64,000 bases of DNA from Pseudomonas fluorescens NCIMB 11764 (GTDB taxonomy: Bacteria; Pseudomonadota; Gammaproteobacteria; Pseudomonadales; Pseudomonadaceae), in NCBI RefSeq assembly GCF_000293885.2, contig NZ_CP010945.1, positions 5,786,001 to 5,850,000 on the forward strand, in the 5' to 3' direction. This document shows positions 24,672 through 32,855 of the stretch, in pieces; position 1 is the stretch's first letter, and every line of letters begins with the position of its first letter. The notes under the pieces were generated by a model. The model was not told the origin of the DNA and made no database searches. It saw only the letters and a list, made by a program, of their open reading frames with translations. Made by a program: the position numbers and the translations under genes.

Positions 24672-26063
24672 TCAGCCCTTGTCTGCCTTGCCGGCCGCCG
24701 CCGCGAATTTCGCCAGGCGCACATCCAGATGCCTTGGCCGGTGCCCGTGATCCTCGGCGCGCTCCTTGCGGCGGATGGCGTTGCGCACCATCAGCGAGCC
24801 CAGGTAGCGAATCGGCTCCGGCGGAAAAAAGCCCAAAGGACCGTTGACCAGCGGTGAACGGGTCCAGGCGTTGTCCAGCCCCTGGACCATCGAAGCGAGA
24901 ATCTGCCCGCCCATATGGCACGGTCCGACTCCGCTGCCGGAATAACCAAAACCGTAAAACACATTGCCGTGGGCACTCATCTGACCGAAGAACGGCAGCC
25001 CTGTGACCGAGCGATCCGAAGGGCCGTTCCAGGTGGCCTCGACCTTGACCTCGGCAAACGCCGGAAAGAATTCGCTCAGGCTGTGCTTCAACACACCGGC
25101 ATAGGGCGACGGCTGATCGAACACCGGCAGCATTCGCCCACCGTAGGCGAACGTGTTGCCGCCCTTGCCAAGCATGATCCGGCCGTCCGGGGTGTTGTGG
25201 TAGTAGTGCACGAAAATTCGCGAATCGAGCACCGTGACACCGCTGGTCAAACCGATTTCGTTGAGCAGATCCGGCCGTGGCTCGGTGATCAGCATGTCAC
25301 TGGAGACAATCGCCACGCTGCGTTCGAACTGCGGGAACGCGCGGGCCATCCACGCGTTCATCGCCAGCACGACCCGGTCCGCGCGGACAGTGCCGTTCTT
25401 TGTTTGAATGCCTGCCGGCTTGCCCTCCTCCAGCCCGGTCATCGCAGTGTTTTCATGAATCCTCACACCCGACTGCAACGCAACCCGGCGCAAACCGCGC
25501 ACGAGCTTGCCTGGCTGCACGCTCGCGGCGGCCGGAGAAAACCAGCCTTCCAGGTGTTTGCTCGACCCGGCCATGCGTTGTACATCCGCGACCGGCCGCT
25601 GAGTGAAGGAGTTGATGCCGTTGCGTTCGAGCGCTGCGATCACCGCGTCGGTCGAACCGCATTGAGCGCGGTTGGTCGCCGTGTAGAGCGTGCCGTCGAG
25701 GCGGTAATCGGCGTCCACGCCGTACTGTTCGCAGAAGGTGCCAATCGCGTAAATGCTGCGCTCGGACTCCTTGACCAGACGTACCGCCTCTTCGACGCCG
25801 AACAACCTTTCCAGGGTGAAATACTTGGCCGACCACGACAGTGCACAACCGCCGTTGCGTCCACTGGCGCCGGCACCGCAGATGTCCGCCTCGATCAGCA
25901 ACACATCCAGTTCCGGGTTCTGCTCCTTGAGCATGATCGCGGTCCACAACCCGGTGTAGCCACCGCCGACGATGCACACATCGGCGCGGGTATCGCCCAC
26001 CAAGGGTTCGCACGGCGCGCAGGACTCGGCCGCCAGCGCCTGTTCCAGCCAGAAAGGTCTCAT
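24672..26063 (-). CDS. FAD-dependent amine oxidoreductase (DAO/PuuB-like)
   Basis: Flavoprotein of 463 residues. The FAD fold is at 29-43 (DVCIVGGGYTGLWTA), followed by the GASGRNGGCALSW segment typical of gamma-glutamylputrescine-oxidase-like enzymes, and FYGFGYSGSGVGPCHMGG near the C-terminus as the second FAD contact. The reaction is probably oxidation of a primary or secondary amine. Start: ATG at 26063 with GAGGAAAT ahead; the gene follows the organophosphate-antiporter-type permease after 10 bp, so the two are co-transcribed and the oxidase substrate is probably what the permease imports. The divergent LysR gene suggests an aminophosphonate or organophosphate compound; this is inference. 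Confidence 0.85.
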   Translation of the reverse strand: MRPFWLEQALAAESCAPCEPLVGDTRADVCIVGGGYTGLWTAIMLKEQNPELDVLLIEADICGAGASGRNGGCALSWSAKYFTLERLFGVEEAVRLVKESERSIYAIGTFCEQYGVDADYRLDGTLYTATNRAQCGSTDAVIAALERNGINSFTQRPVADVQRMAGSSKHLEGWFSPAAASVQPGKLVRGLRRVALQSGVRIHENTAMTGLEEGKPAGIQTKNGTVRADRVVLAMNAWMARAFPQFERSVAIVSSDMLITEPRPDLLNEIGLTSGVTVLDSRIFVHYYHNTPDGRIMLGKGGNTFAYGGRMLPVFDQPSPYAGVLKHSLSEFFPAFAEVKVEATWNGPSDRSVTGLPFFGQMSAHGNVFYGFGYSGSGVGPCHMGGQILASMVQGLDNAWTRSPLVNGPLGFFPPEPIRYLGSLMVRNAIRRKERAEDHGHRPRHLDVRLAKFAAAAGKADKG

Positions 26064-26073
26064 CGGTATTTCC

Positions 26074-27399
26074 TCAGGTACGCAGGGGTTTGACACTCAT
26101 CGGCCGGTTAGGCACGAACGCACTTTTGGCCTGCAGGCCCGCCGGGCGGCTGTTCCAGTAAGGGATCAGCACCAGCGCAGAGAACAACGCGCAACCGGCG
26201 AAGATAATGAACACAGTGACCGAGTCGAAGTAACCCGGCAGCAAGCCGCCCAGAATCGCTCCGACCGAACCGCAACCGTTGACGAAGCCTGCCGACGTTG
26301 CGCCAGCCTTGGCCGTGCCGAAATCGATGGCTGCCGCGCCGCTGATCATCGAGTCCGGCCCGTACAGGGTCAGGCCCATGACGAACAACAACGCCACCAC
26401 CAGCATCACACTGCCGGTGTGCAGTGCCCCCATGAACAACGCCAGGGAAACGGTCAGCGCCAACAGACTGAGCACGCAGGCCGGCATGCGCCGGGCACCG
26501 AACAGCTTGTCCGAAGCCAGCCCCAGCAAGATCGGCCCAAGCAGCCCGGCCAGTTCGAACGCCGTCGGAATGATCGCCGCACCGACTTTACCCACCGTCG
26601 GCATCTGCTCGAAAACGATCACCGGGCCCCACAGCAGAATCGCGTAGCGCGCCGGTTTCAGCAGGAAATACGCGAGACCGAGAATCAGCACCGTGCGATT
26701 GCGCAGGATTTCCTTCAGCGGTTCCAGCACGCTGATCTTGCTTTGAGCATGCGCCTCCTCGGCGGTCAGCTCCGGCTCAGGCTCCACCGCCGGCAAGCCG
26801 ACGTCTTCCGGTTTGTTGCGTTGGAAAATAAAAAACAGCACGGCGACCAGCCCAACCACCGCCGCACTGGAAATGAACGCCGCGTGCCAGCTGCCGATGA
26901 GCGTGTACGCCCACCAACCGGCAAACGGCGAAGCCACGAGCCCGCCAAAGGCGTAGCAGGAACTCCATAGACCGAGCACCCGCCCGCGCTGTTCGGCGGG
27001 AAAGAAACTGCCGATGTTCTTGCACAACCCTGACCATCCGGTGGACTGGGCCAGGCCTTGAATCAGCATGCAGGTGGCGAAAATCGGTAACGTGGCAAAA
27101 CTGCCCATCACCAGCGCGGCGGCGGCGGAAATCAGCAAACCGCCGAGCACCACGACCCTCGGGCCAAAACGGTCGGCAAGGATGCCCCAGGTGAATTGCC
27201 CGATGGCATAAGCGGCGAGGTAGATGGCGTCGAGGTTGGCCATGGCCATTTTGTCGAGGGTGAACGTGGGGTCTTCGGCGATCCCCAGTTTGGCCACGGA
27301 AAACGCTTTGCGGGTGAAGTAGAAAGCGGCGTAGGCGAGCCAGGTGATCGCGAAGATCTGCACGCGCCAACGCTTGATGGTGCCGATGTGCTTGTTCAT
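26074..27399 (-). CDS. MFS permease of the organophosphate:phosphate antiporter (OPA; GlpT/UhpT-like) family
   Basis: Permease of 441 residues with about 12 membrane spans. The N-terminal segment WLAYAAFYFTRKAFSVAK is the OPA-family pattern, in which the arginine binds phosphate. LADRFGPRVVVLGG is the MFS loop and GWSGLCKNIGSFFP is the matching GlpT-like stretch. A second positive patch, FLLKPARYAILLWGP, is in the second half, where GlpT has its other phosphate-binding arginine. The likely substrate is a phosphate- or phosphonate-bearing organic compound. It is first in an operon with the FAD oxidase and divergent from a LysR regulator. Start ATG at 27399. Confidence 0.87.
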   Translation of the reverse strand: MNKHIGTIKRWRVQIFAITWLAYAAFYFTRKAFSVAKLGIAEDPTFTLDKMAMANLDAIYLAAYAIGQFTWGILADRFGPRVVVLGGLLISAAAALVMGSFATLPIFATCMLIQGLAQSTGWSGLCKNIGSFFPAEQRGRVLGLWSSCYAFGGLVASPFAGWWAYTLIGSWHAAFISSAAVVGLVAVLFFIFQRNKPEDVGLPAVEPEPELTAEEAHAQSKISVLEPLKEILRNRTVLILGLAYFLLKPARYAILLWGPVIVFEQMPTVGKVGAAIIPTAFELAGLLGPILLGLASDKLFGARRMPACVLSLLALTVSLALFMGALHTGSVMLVVALLFVMGLTLYGPDSMISGAAAIDFGTAKAGATSAGFVNGCGSVGAILGGLLPGYFDSVTVFIIFAGCALFSALVLIPYWNSRPAGLQAKSAFVPNRPMSVKPLRT

Positions 27400-27618
27400 T
27401 GTGGTTCTGACCTCAGGGTGTGAGTGTGCCGGCAGAATTTGAGAAATAACGCCTGTGTTTTTATTGTTGAGCACTGCGATATCGCTGCGTCCCTGAGGCG
27501 ATACCGGTCAGATGAGTTCTGCAATTACACGCGCAGGCTCATGGTCACGGAGGCTGTTCGACCAACCAGTCACCGCAACTGAGGCCGATAAAAACAATTA
27601 CTGATTAATAAGTGAAAT

Positions 27619-27628
27619 CGATTTATCG
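27619..27628. promoter_or_regulatory. Candidate LysR operator half-palindrome
   Basis: CGAT-TT-ATCG in the AT-rich part of the 268-bp region between the divergent permease and LysR genes, about 40 bp upstream of the LysR start. It is short, so only a weak candidate. Confidence 0.3.
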
Positions 27629-27667
27629 TATTTCCAATATAAGCTCAGCTTGTTACTGGAGGTTTCG

Positions 27668-28540
27668 ATGTCGGTTTCCCACGCCCAGCTCAAAGCCTTC
27701 CACGCCGTGGCTGTTCACGGAAGCTTTACCAAAGCCGCCGAGCGGCTTTTCCTCACGCAACCGGCGATTTCCGACCAGGTGCGCAAACTCGAAGAACGCT
27801 TTGGCGTGTTGCTGTTCCACCGCAACAAACGCTCGGTGCGCCTGACCGATCTGGGCGAACGCTTGCTCGGAATCACCCAGCGACTGTTTGTGATTGAGGC
27901 CGAGGCGCAGGAGTTGCTGCAGGACTCCCAGGCGTTGCAGACCGGCAGCCTGATCCTGGCGGTGGATGCGCCGGTCCACGTCCTGCCGCAGATCGCGCGG
28001 TTCTGCGAGCGCTATCCCGGCATCAGCGTGAAAATCGAAACCGGCAACACCGATGAATCGCTGTTTCGGCTGTTCAACTATCAGGCCGACCTGGCGTTGC
28101 TCGGGCGGGAGGTCAGCGATGAACGATTGATCTCGGTCGCGCTGCGTAACGACCCGATGGTGGCGTTTGTTTCACGCAATCATCCGTGGGCCGACCGCGA
28201 GTCGATCTGCCTGGCCGACCTCGACGACACCCCGCTGGTGCTGCGGGAAATCGGCTCGGTGACGCGTCAGACGCTGGAGGAGGAAATGGCCCGGGCGGGG
28301 TTTCGCATTCGTCCGGCGATTCAGGTCGAAGGTCGGGAAGCGGCGCGTGAGGCAGTGGTCGTGGGGATTGGCGTGGGCGTGGTCTCGGCCGCGGAATTTG
28401 GCGCGGATTCGCGGGTGTGTGCGTTACCCATCACCGATTGCACACGGCGGCTGACGGAGACACTGGTGTGCTTGCGCGAGCAGAGTTCACGGCGGGTGGT
28501 GGCGACGTTTCTGGACATGGTTCGCGAGAGTTTGAAGTGA
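27668..28540 (+). CDS. LysR-family transcriptional regulator, resembles the aminoethylphosphonate-associated group
   Basis: LysR regulator of 290 residues. The HTH is at 5-60 (LKAFHAVAVHGSFTKAAERLFLTQPAISDQVRKLE). The effector domain begins GSLILAVDAPVHVLPQIARF, then VLREIGSVTRQTLEEEMARAG and REAVVVGIGVGVVSAAEFG. This pattern resembles LysR regulators found beside 2-aminoethylphosphonate genes, as far as memory allows. It is divergent from the OPA permease/FAD oxidase operon and probably activates it. Start: ATG at 27668 after GGAGG; the frame opens 18 bp earlier at a TTG. Confidence 0.87.
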   Translation: MSVSHAQLKAFHAVAVHGSFTKAAERLFLTQPAISDQVRKLEERFGVLLFHRNKRSVRLTDLGERLLGITQRLFVIEAEAQELLQDSQALQTGSLILAVDAPVHVLPQIARFCERYPGISVKIETGNTDESLFRLFNYQADLALLGREVSDERLISVALRNDPMVAFVSRNHPWADRESICLADLDDTPLVLREIGSVTRQTLEEEMARAGFRIRPAIQVEGREAAREAVVVGIGVGVVSAAEFGADSRVCALPITDCTRRLTETLVCLREQSSRRVVATFLDMVRESLK

Positions 28541-28553
28541 ACGCACGGCGCCC

Positions 28554-28583
28554 TTGTAGGAGGTGGAAAAGGCTGCGATCTTT
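28554..28583. repeat. Half REP sequence
   Basis: TGTAGGAGGTGGAAAAGGCTGCGATCTTT is a degenerate copy of the common REP half-site (TGTAGGAGCTGCCGAAGGCTGCGATC); the partner arm is missing. Confidence 0.6.
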
Positions 28584-28641
28584 CGCACTTCAAGCGAGGC
28601 GCCAAGAAACGAATCCAATCCCTCATGGAAGCCGGAAAACA

Positions 28642-29427
28642 ATGAAGACGACACAACGCATATCGATGCTTGCCGGGCTGCTCGCCCTCTCGTTTGGCGC
28701 TCAGGCAGAGCCATCGCATCTGGACAACATCATTCAGCAAGGCCAACTGCGCGTTTGCACCACCGGGGACTACAAACCCTATACCTTCAAAGCAGAGAAC
28801 GGCGAATACTCGGGAATAGACATCGCCATGGCCCGCTCGCTGGCCGACAGCCTCGGCGTCAAGGTCGAGTGGGTGCAGACCACCTGGAAAACCCTGATGC
28901 CCGACTTGCTCGCGGGAAAATGCGACATCGGCATGGGCGGGATTTCGGTCACGCTGGAGCGGCAGAAAAAAGCGTTCTTCAGCACCACGCTGGACGTCGA
29001 CGGCAAAATCCCCCTCGTGCGCTGCGAGGATCAGGCGCTGTACCAGACCGTCGAGCAAATCAACCAGCCTTCGGTTCGACTGGTCGAACCGGCCGGTGGC
29101 ACCAATGAAGCCTTCGTTCACGCCTTCCTGCCCAAGGCGCAATTGAGCCTTCACGATAATGTGACCATCTTTCAGGAGCTCCTGGACAAGAAGGCCGACG
29201 TGATGATTACCGATGCGTCGGAAGCGCTGTATCAGCAGAAACTGAAACCTGGATTGTGCGCGGTGAATCCGGGGCAGTTCATGCAGTATGGCGAGAAGGC
29301 TTATTTGCTGCCGCGTGATGACATGACTTGGAAGTTGTATGTGGATCAGTGGTTGCATCTGGCCAAGGTGACGGGGAAGTACCAGAAGGTCTTGGGTGAA
29401 TGGATTGCGACGCCTGAGAGCAAATAG
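28642..29427 (+). CDS. pheC: Periplasmic cyclohexadienyl dehydratase (PheC-like)
   Basis: Protein of 261 residues with a Sec signal (cleavage after ...SFGAQA, about residue 22) and a solute-binding-protein fold. It resembles P. aeruginosa PheC closely: RVCTTGDYKPYTFK, IGMGGISVTLERQKKAFFS, EPAGGTNEAF, and GEKAYLLPRDDMTWKLYVDQWLHLAK. PheC converts prephenate to phenylpyruvate and arogenate to phenylalanine in the periplasm. Because PheC evolved from amino-acid-binding proteins, a pure transport-binding role is a less likely alternative. It is downstream of the LysR gene with a 101-bp gap; co-regulation is uncertain. Confidence 0.8.
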   Translation: MKTTQRISMLAGLLALSFGAQAEPSHLDNIIQQGQLRVCTTGDYKPYTFKAENGEYSGIDIAMARSLADSLGVKVEWVQTTWKTLMPDLLAGKCDIGMGGISVTLERQKKAFFSTTLDVDGKIPLVRCEDQALYQTVEQINQPSVRLVEPAGGTNEAFVHAFLPKAQLSLHDNVTIFQELLDKKADVMITDASEALYQQKLKPGLCAVNPGQFMQYGEKAYLLPRDDMTWKLYVDQWLHLAKVTGKYQKVLGEWIATPESK

Positions 29428-29521
29428 CAGTCCACGCTGGCAACGCCTGCGTTCGACTGCGCAGTAGTGGCCCCCTCGGAGAACACGCAACGGCAGGAAT
29501 ACCGCGCCGTTGCGTCACACT

Positions 29522-29740
29522 CTAGTCGTCGTGCAACAACCCCGAGCTGTACTCGCCGAAGCTGTTACCGAGCGCACTGCCATGGAAATTCAACTGACTG
29601 TGATTATTGGTAGGGCCAGGGCCAAAGCCGGCAGATGGCTGGAGGTCTTCTGAATAATTGCGTTGGGTGCTTACCCCCGAACAGGCGCTCAACAGCAACG
29701 CACCACCGATCAGCAAGGTTTTGGCGAGGTTTGAGATCAT
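29522..29740 (-). CDS. Small lipoprotein of unknown function
   Basis: Protein of 72 residues. The lipoprotein signal has lipobox LLSAC (C21) after a hydrophobic stretch (TLLIGGALLL). The mature part is short and polar (STQRNYSEDLQPSAGFGPGP). Start ATG at 29740 follows an AGGAAA site. Aspartate is absent at +2, so outer-membrane sorting is expected. No homologue is recognised. Confidence 0.75.
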   Translation of the reverse strand: MISNLAKTLLIGGALLLSACSGVSTQRNYSEDLQPSAGFGPGPTNNHSQLNFHGSALGNSFGEYSSGLLHDD

Positions 29741-30342
29741 TTTTCCGTTTCCTGTGGGCTGGGGCGTGGTGATGTGAGCTTTGCTCGTCATCGTAGGCCC
29801 GGAAGCCGCTGCGCATTATGAAACTTTGCAGGGCGACAGCATTGGTTCAGCTGCTGCGGTTTGTTGATGCTAAAAAAGCGCCTCCCCTTAAGAAACTGTC
29901 AAAAGAGCATCACCACGGACTCGGTGATTCTCAGCGACTTCGCAATGCTTTGCTGCATACCGTTGCGTGATGGCTGTGATGTTCTGGATGTCGTTGCGCG
30001 ACGTATGGATGCCGAAAAGTCCTGACGTCACAAAGGGGCGCCCTCCCCGGACGCCCCTTCGAACTCATGGATCACCCGAGCACGCGCTCAGAAACAAGCA
30101 CCGACGATCAGCACGACGTTGATGATCTTCAAGATCAACTTGCAGTTCTTTGCGGGTACATGAGGGAAAACGAACGAAGTCTCGGCCAAACATAATGGCT
30201 TGTGAAATTTCATACGCTGCCGGAAACTCCCCCCGCAACATTGGCCACTGGCCTGCAGCATGCAAAAAACGCGATACCAAGCACACGGAAAGAAAATCTG
30301 GTCGATACCTCGACCGAGCGCCACCCGAAAAAAGGACAGAAC
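29741..30342. other. 602-bp region without a convincing gene
   Basis: No open frame here has both codon bias and recognisable sequence. The minus strand of 29884-30014 reads as a 40-odd-residue open stretch (HTSRNDIQNITAITQRYAAK...) that could be the remnant of a decayed gene. A GC-rich inverted repeat AAGGGGCG/CGCCCCTT with an 11-base loop lies at 30033-30059 and may be a terminator. Confidence 0.5.
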
Positions 30343-30768
30343 ATGAGCAACACGGATGAATTGCAAACCGACAACGCCAGCCCAAAATGGAAAGAGCGTT
30401 TCGCTTTTTTCAATCAGAACGGCAGCCCCAAAAGTCCAAACTTCAGTTCGGCGCTCAAGCAACTACCGACCCGAAAGCGCATGCTGATCAATATAAACTT
30501 CATCGCTATTTTCTTCGGGCCGATTTATCTTTTCGTGCTAGGTCTGTGGAAAAAGAACCTGGCACTCATAGCGATCATCGTTGGCATCTCCTTCGGCCTG
30601 ACGATCATCTTTGCAATCCTCGGCTATGAAATGCCCAAAGCCCTAGGCAGCGGCCTGAACGTCGTCTTTGCACTGATGTATGGGTTGAGCGCCAACTATG
30701 CCTACTACCTGAAACAGGTAAAAGGTTCGCAAGGCTGGAACCCTTTCGAAGGGTTGAAAATCGTCTAA
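30343..30768 (+). CDS. DUF2628-like small membrane protein
   Basis: Protein of 141 residues. The polar N-terminus (1-47) includes WKERFAFFNQNG. Two to three hydrophobic segments follow: FIAIFFGPIYLFVLGLW at about 52-68, LIAIIVGISFGLTIIFAIL at about 74-92, and ALGSGLNVVFALMYGLSANYAYY at the end. The order, with FFGPIYLFVLGLWKK in the first span, matches the DUF2628 family. Function unknown. The ATG at 30343 is preceded by AAAGGA. The base composition is more AT-rich than the flanking core genes, which suggests accessory DNA. Confidence 0.75.
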   Translation: MSNTDELQTDNASPKWKERFAFFNQNGSPKSPNFSSALKQLPTRKRMLININFIAIFFGPIYLFVLGLWKKNLALIAIIVGISFGLTIIFAILGYEMPKALGSGLNVVFALMYGLSANYAYYLKQVKGSQGWNPFEGLKIV

Positions 30769-31160
30769 ACGAACTCTCGGGAGCGAAATGCCCCCTGCAG
30801 AGTTCAGTTGTTCCCTTACCTTGCATCAGCTTTTCGACTGCTCTGGACTAGCACCCCGTTATTGAAATGACGGGGTTTGGTTCTCTTAACCATGCAATCT
30901 CGTCGCCCTATCGTCGAATTCCTCTCATGCCGTTGTTCAGATACCAGCGCTTAGTCGACTTGGACCTATTGCGTCCCTCCTGCACGCTAGCAACTGGCCA
31001 GCGCATCACTATTCGCATGCCACACACAGCTGATCAAGCTTAGTCATACAACTCTGGCTCATCATCTCCCATCGCATGCCCAGACATGACTTCACGAACC
31101 ATTTTTCAGAACAAGTCTGATACAGTCGTCCCCGTTAAATTCGTTGACAGGGAGTCAAGT
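30769..31160. other. 392-bp AT-rich region with a hairpin; no gene seen
   Basis: Contains a hairpin ACCCCGT/ACGGGGT (30853-30876) followed by a few T's, probably the end of the DUF2628 transcript. The rest is the likely promoter region of the PAAR operon. No other structure was recognised. Confidence 0.5.
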
Positions 31161-31706
31161 ATGGCAAAGCCAGCTGCACGTATCACCGACCCAACCAGTT
31201 GTCCCATCCCAGGGCACGGCTCCAAAGCTATCGCCTCCGGTTCTCCTGATGTGTTCTTCGACGGTCTTGCAGCCGCTCGCAAAGATGACACGTGTACCTG
31301 CGGTAGTGCGTTAGCCTCGGAAGTGTCCGGCACAGTGTTTATCAATGGCAAAAATGCCGCACTGGTCGGCACTGTCGGTACCCATGGCGACGTCGTGATC
31401 GGCGGTTCGGGTACAGTCATCATCGGAAGCGCCCATACCCCTGCCCCCTTTATTCCCCCTACGCCCATGGTCATTCACGGGAACTGGATTGGCTTTAAGA
31501 TTCCCGCAGAAGAAAGCTATGAAGGATTTGCTTGCACGGCTCACTTTGACGATGGGTCTTCCATGCCCGGCGTCTTTGACGCAAACAACTCGGTCAAATT
31601 TTCCAACCCGACTGGAAGGGCATGCCATACCTTGGCATTTGCCCAACACGAGAACACCTGCACAACCACAGGTATCGACGGACTGCTGAACGACATTTTG
31701 GGATAA
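31161..31706 (+). CDS. PAAR-domain protein (type VI secretion spike tip)
   Basis: Protein of 181 residues. The first 100 residues are a PAAR domain: AARITDPTSCPIPGHG at the start, FFDGLAAARKDDTCTCG and GGSGTVIIGSAHTPAPF as the repeated PAAR-like segments. This kind of protein caps VgrG and carries effectors. The C-terminal 80 residues (YEGFACTAHFDDGSSMPG ... CTTTGIDGLL) are an extension of unknown role, perhaps an effector docking part. Start ATG at 31161 after GGGAG. The next two genes follow at 10 bp and with overlap. Confidence 0.88.
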   Translation: MAKPAARITDPTSCPIPGHGSKAIASGSPDVFFDGLAAARKDDTCTCGSALASEVSGTVFINGKNAALVGTVGTHGDVVIGGSGTVIIGSAHTPAPFIPPTPMVIHGNWIGFKIPAEESYEGFACTAHFDDGSSMPGVFDANNSVKFSNPTGRACHTLAFAQHENTCTTTGIDGLLNDILG

Positions 31707-31716
31707 GGATATTCTC

Positions 31717-32499
31717 GTGACGGAACCGAACCTGGTAACCGGAAGTTATGTTGTCAAAAGCGAACATACGCTCGACCGGTCTCCCCTTGAGATGGCGGTT
31801 GCAGGCATGGAGGGGGCGGCCAGCCGTTTTTCCATCGATGCCATCAAGGACGAGCGCGTCCGTGCTAGCTACGAGGGAAATATTCGACGAATGTCGCAGC
31901 AGATATTCGCTGAGGTCAGAGCCGGCAATATCAGCGTTGAGGACGCGACAAAATTCAGCAATGAGATGCGCAACAAAATCATGTTCGAACACCGCAAGCT
32001 GACCTCTGCTCAGGGCCTGGCCATCGTGCAAAAAAAGAAGAAAACTGGGAAAACACACAGCGAAATCCTGAACGGAAAATCTCAAACTCAGTTCAACAAA
32101 AATTACGAACAACTTTCTAAGGCTCAACAGAAAGAAGTCTTGTACAAAGCTCTAGAGCGGTCTGGCAGTGCCAATGCCAAGTTCACTTCTGGCACCAAAA
32201 TCATGTCCGTTATGGGCAAGGTTGGCATCATCATGACAGCGGTGCTTGCCACTTACCAAATACTGAACGCAGACGACAAGGCCAAAGAAACGGCCCGTCA
32301 AGCCACCATCCTGGGTGGTGGTGCGGCAGGGGGGGTTCTGGCGGGCTTGGGCATATCCGCTCTTTGTGGTCCTGGAGCTCCGGCCTGTGCCATAGCCGTT
32401 GTTCTCATTGGAAGCATTGCCGGTGGCATTGCTGGCGGGGTCGCGGCTGATACGTTCGACGCAGAGCTAGAGGAGCTGGCCCATTGGGACATATTTTGA
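31717..32499 (+). CDS. Candidate T6SS effector with glycine-zipper membrane domain
   Basis: Protein of 260 residues. The N-terminal 160 residues are polar and helical (RMSQQIFAEVRAGNISVEDA). From about 175 a hydrophobic region starts (IMSVMGKVGIIMTAVLATYQIL), and residues 195-245 are packed with small residues (GGGAAGGVLAGLGISA, then GSIAGGIAGGVAADTF), the pattern of glycine-zipper membrane-inserting or pore-forming proteins. It uses a GTG start with AAGGA upstream. It lies between a PAAR gene and a likely immunity gene, with which it overlaps by 16 bp, so an antibacterial pore-forming effector is the favoured reading. No signal peptide. No direct homologue with known activity is recognised. 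Confidence 0.65.
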   Translation: MTEPNLVTGSYVVKSEHTLDRSPLEMAVAGMEGAASRFSIDAIKDERVRASYEGNIRRMSQQIFAEVRAGNISVEDATKFSNEMRNKIMFEHRKLTSAQGLAIVQKKKKTGKTHSEILNGKSQTQFNKNYEQLSKAQQKEVLYKALERSGSANAKFTSGTKIMSVMGKVGIIMTAVLATYQILNADDKAKETARQATILGGGAAGGVLAGLGISALCGPGAPACAIAVVLIGSIAGGIAGGVAADTFDAELEELAHWDIF

Positions 32500-32855
32500 C
32501 TCCTGCGGAACGAGCGAACATCCAGATTGCGCTGGCAGAGGCCTTTGTAGACAGCGTTGTCGACTACGCCTCTATCGCAGAGCGAATCCGGGGCTATGAC
32601 CCAAAGGTCGTTGAAGACATCTTGTACTCAGAGGTCGCGCCCGTGTGTTTCAGCAACCTTGAAACGCCCGTCCCTCCTGTTTGGACCGGTTTTCAGGATG
32701 AATGGTTACTGGATGAAATAGCCAAAGAACTCAAAGCGCGAGAAAGCAGTTGGCTACGACGTAGCTTCGACCGGTTAAAAGTTACATGGCTACGTTACAG
32801 CTACGGTTACATCTGGAAGGAGATCATGAAATTTCATCATTTTCAGTCATTGTAG
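32484..32855 (+). CDS. Candidate immunity protein (DUF7079-like)
   Basis: Protein of 123 residues. It starts with TTG at 32484 after a strong AGAGGAG site and overlaps the effector gene by 16 bp. The middle segment (YDPKVVEDILYSEVAPVCFSNLETP, then PPVWTGFQDEWLLDEI) resembles the DUF7079 family found beside toxin genes. No clear transmembrane span. Position, tight overlap and family support an immunity role; the family name is from memory. The end of the frame overlaps the integrase remnant on the other strand. Confidence 0.65.
   Translation: MGHILTPAERANIQIALAEAFVDSVVDYASIAERIRGYDPKVVEDILYSEVAPVCFSNLETPVPPVWTGFQDEWLLDEIAKELKARESSWLRRSFDRLKVTWLRYSYGYIWKEIMKFHHFQSL

Noticed and set aside
29884..30014. 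Short minus-strand coding stretch (HTSRNDIQNITAITQ...)
   Set aside because: No start, no ribosome site and no recognised family; noted only as a possible gene remnant.
30065..30462. Cysteine/phenylalanine-rich minus-strand frames of 106 and 124 codons
   Set aside because: Antisense to the start of the DUF2628 gene; no ribosome site or family.
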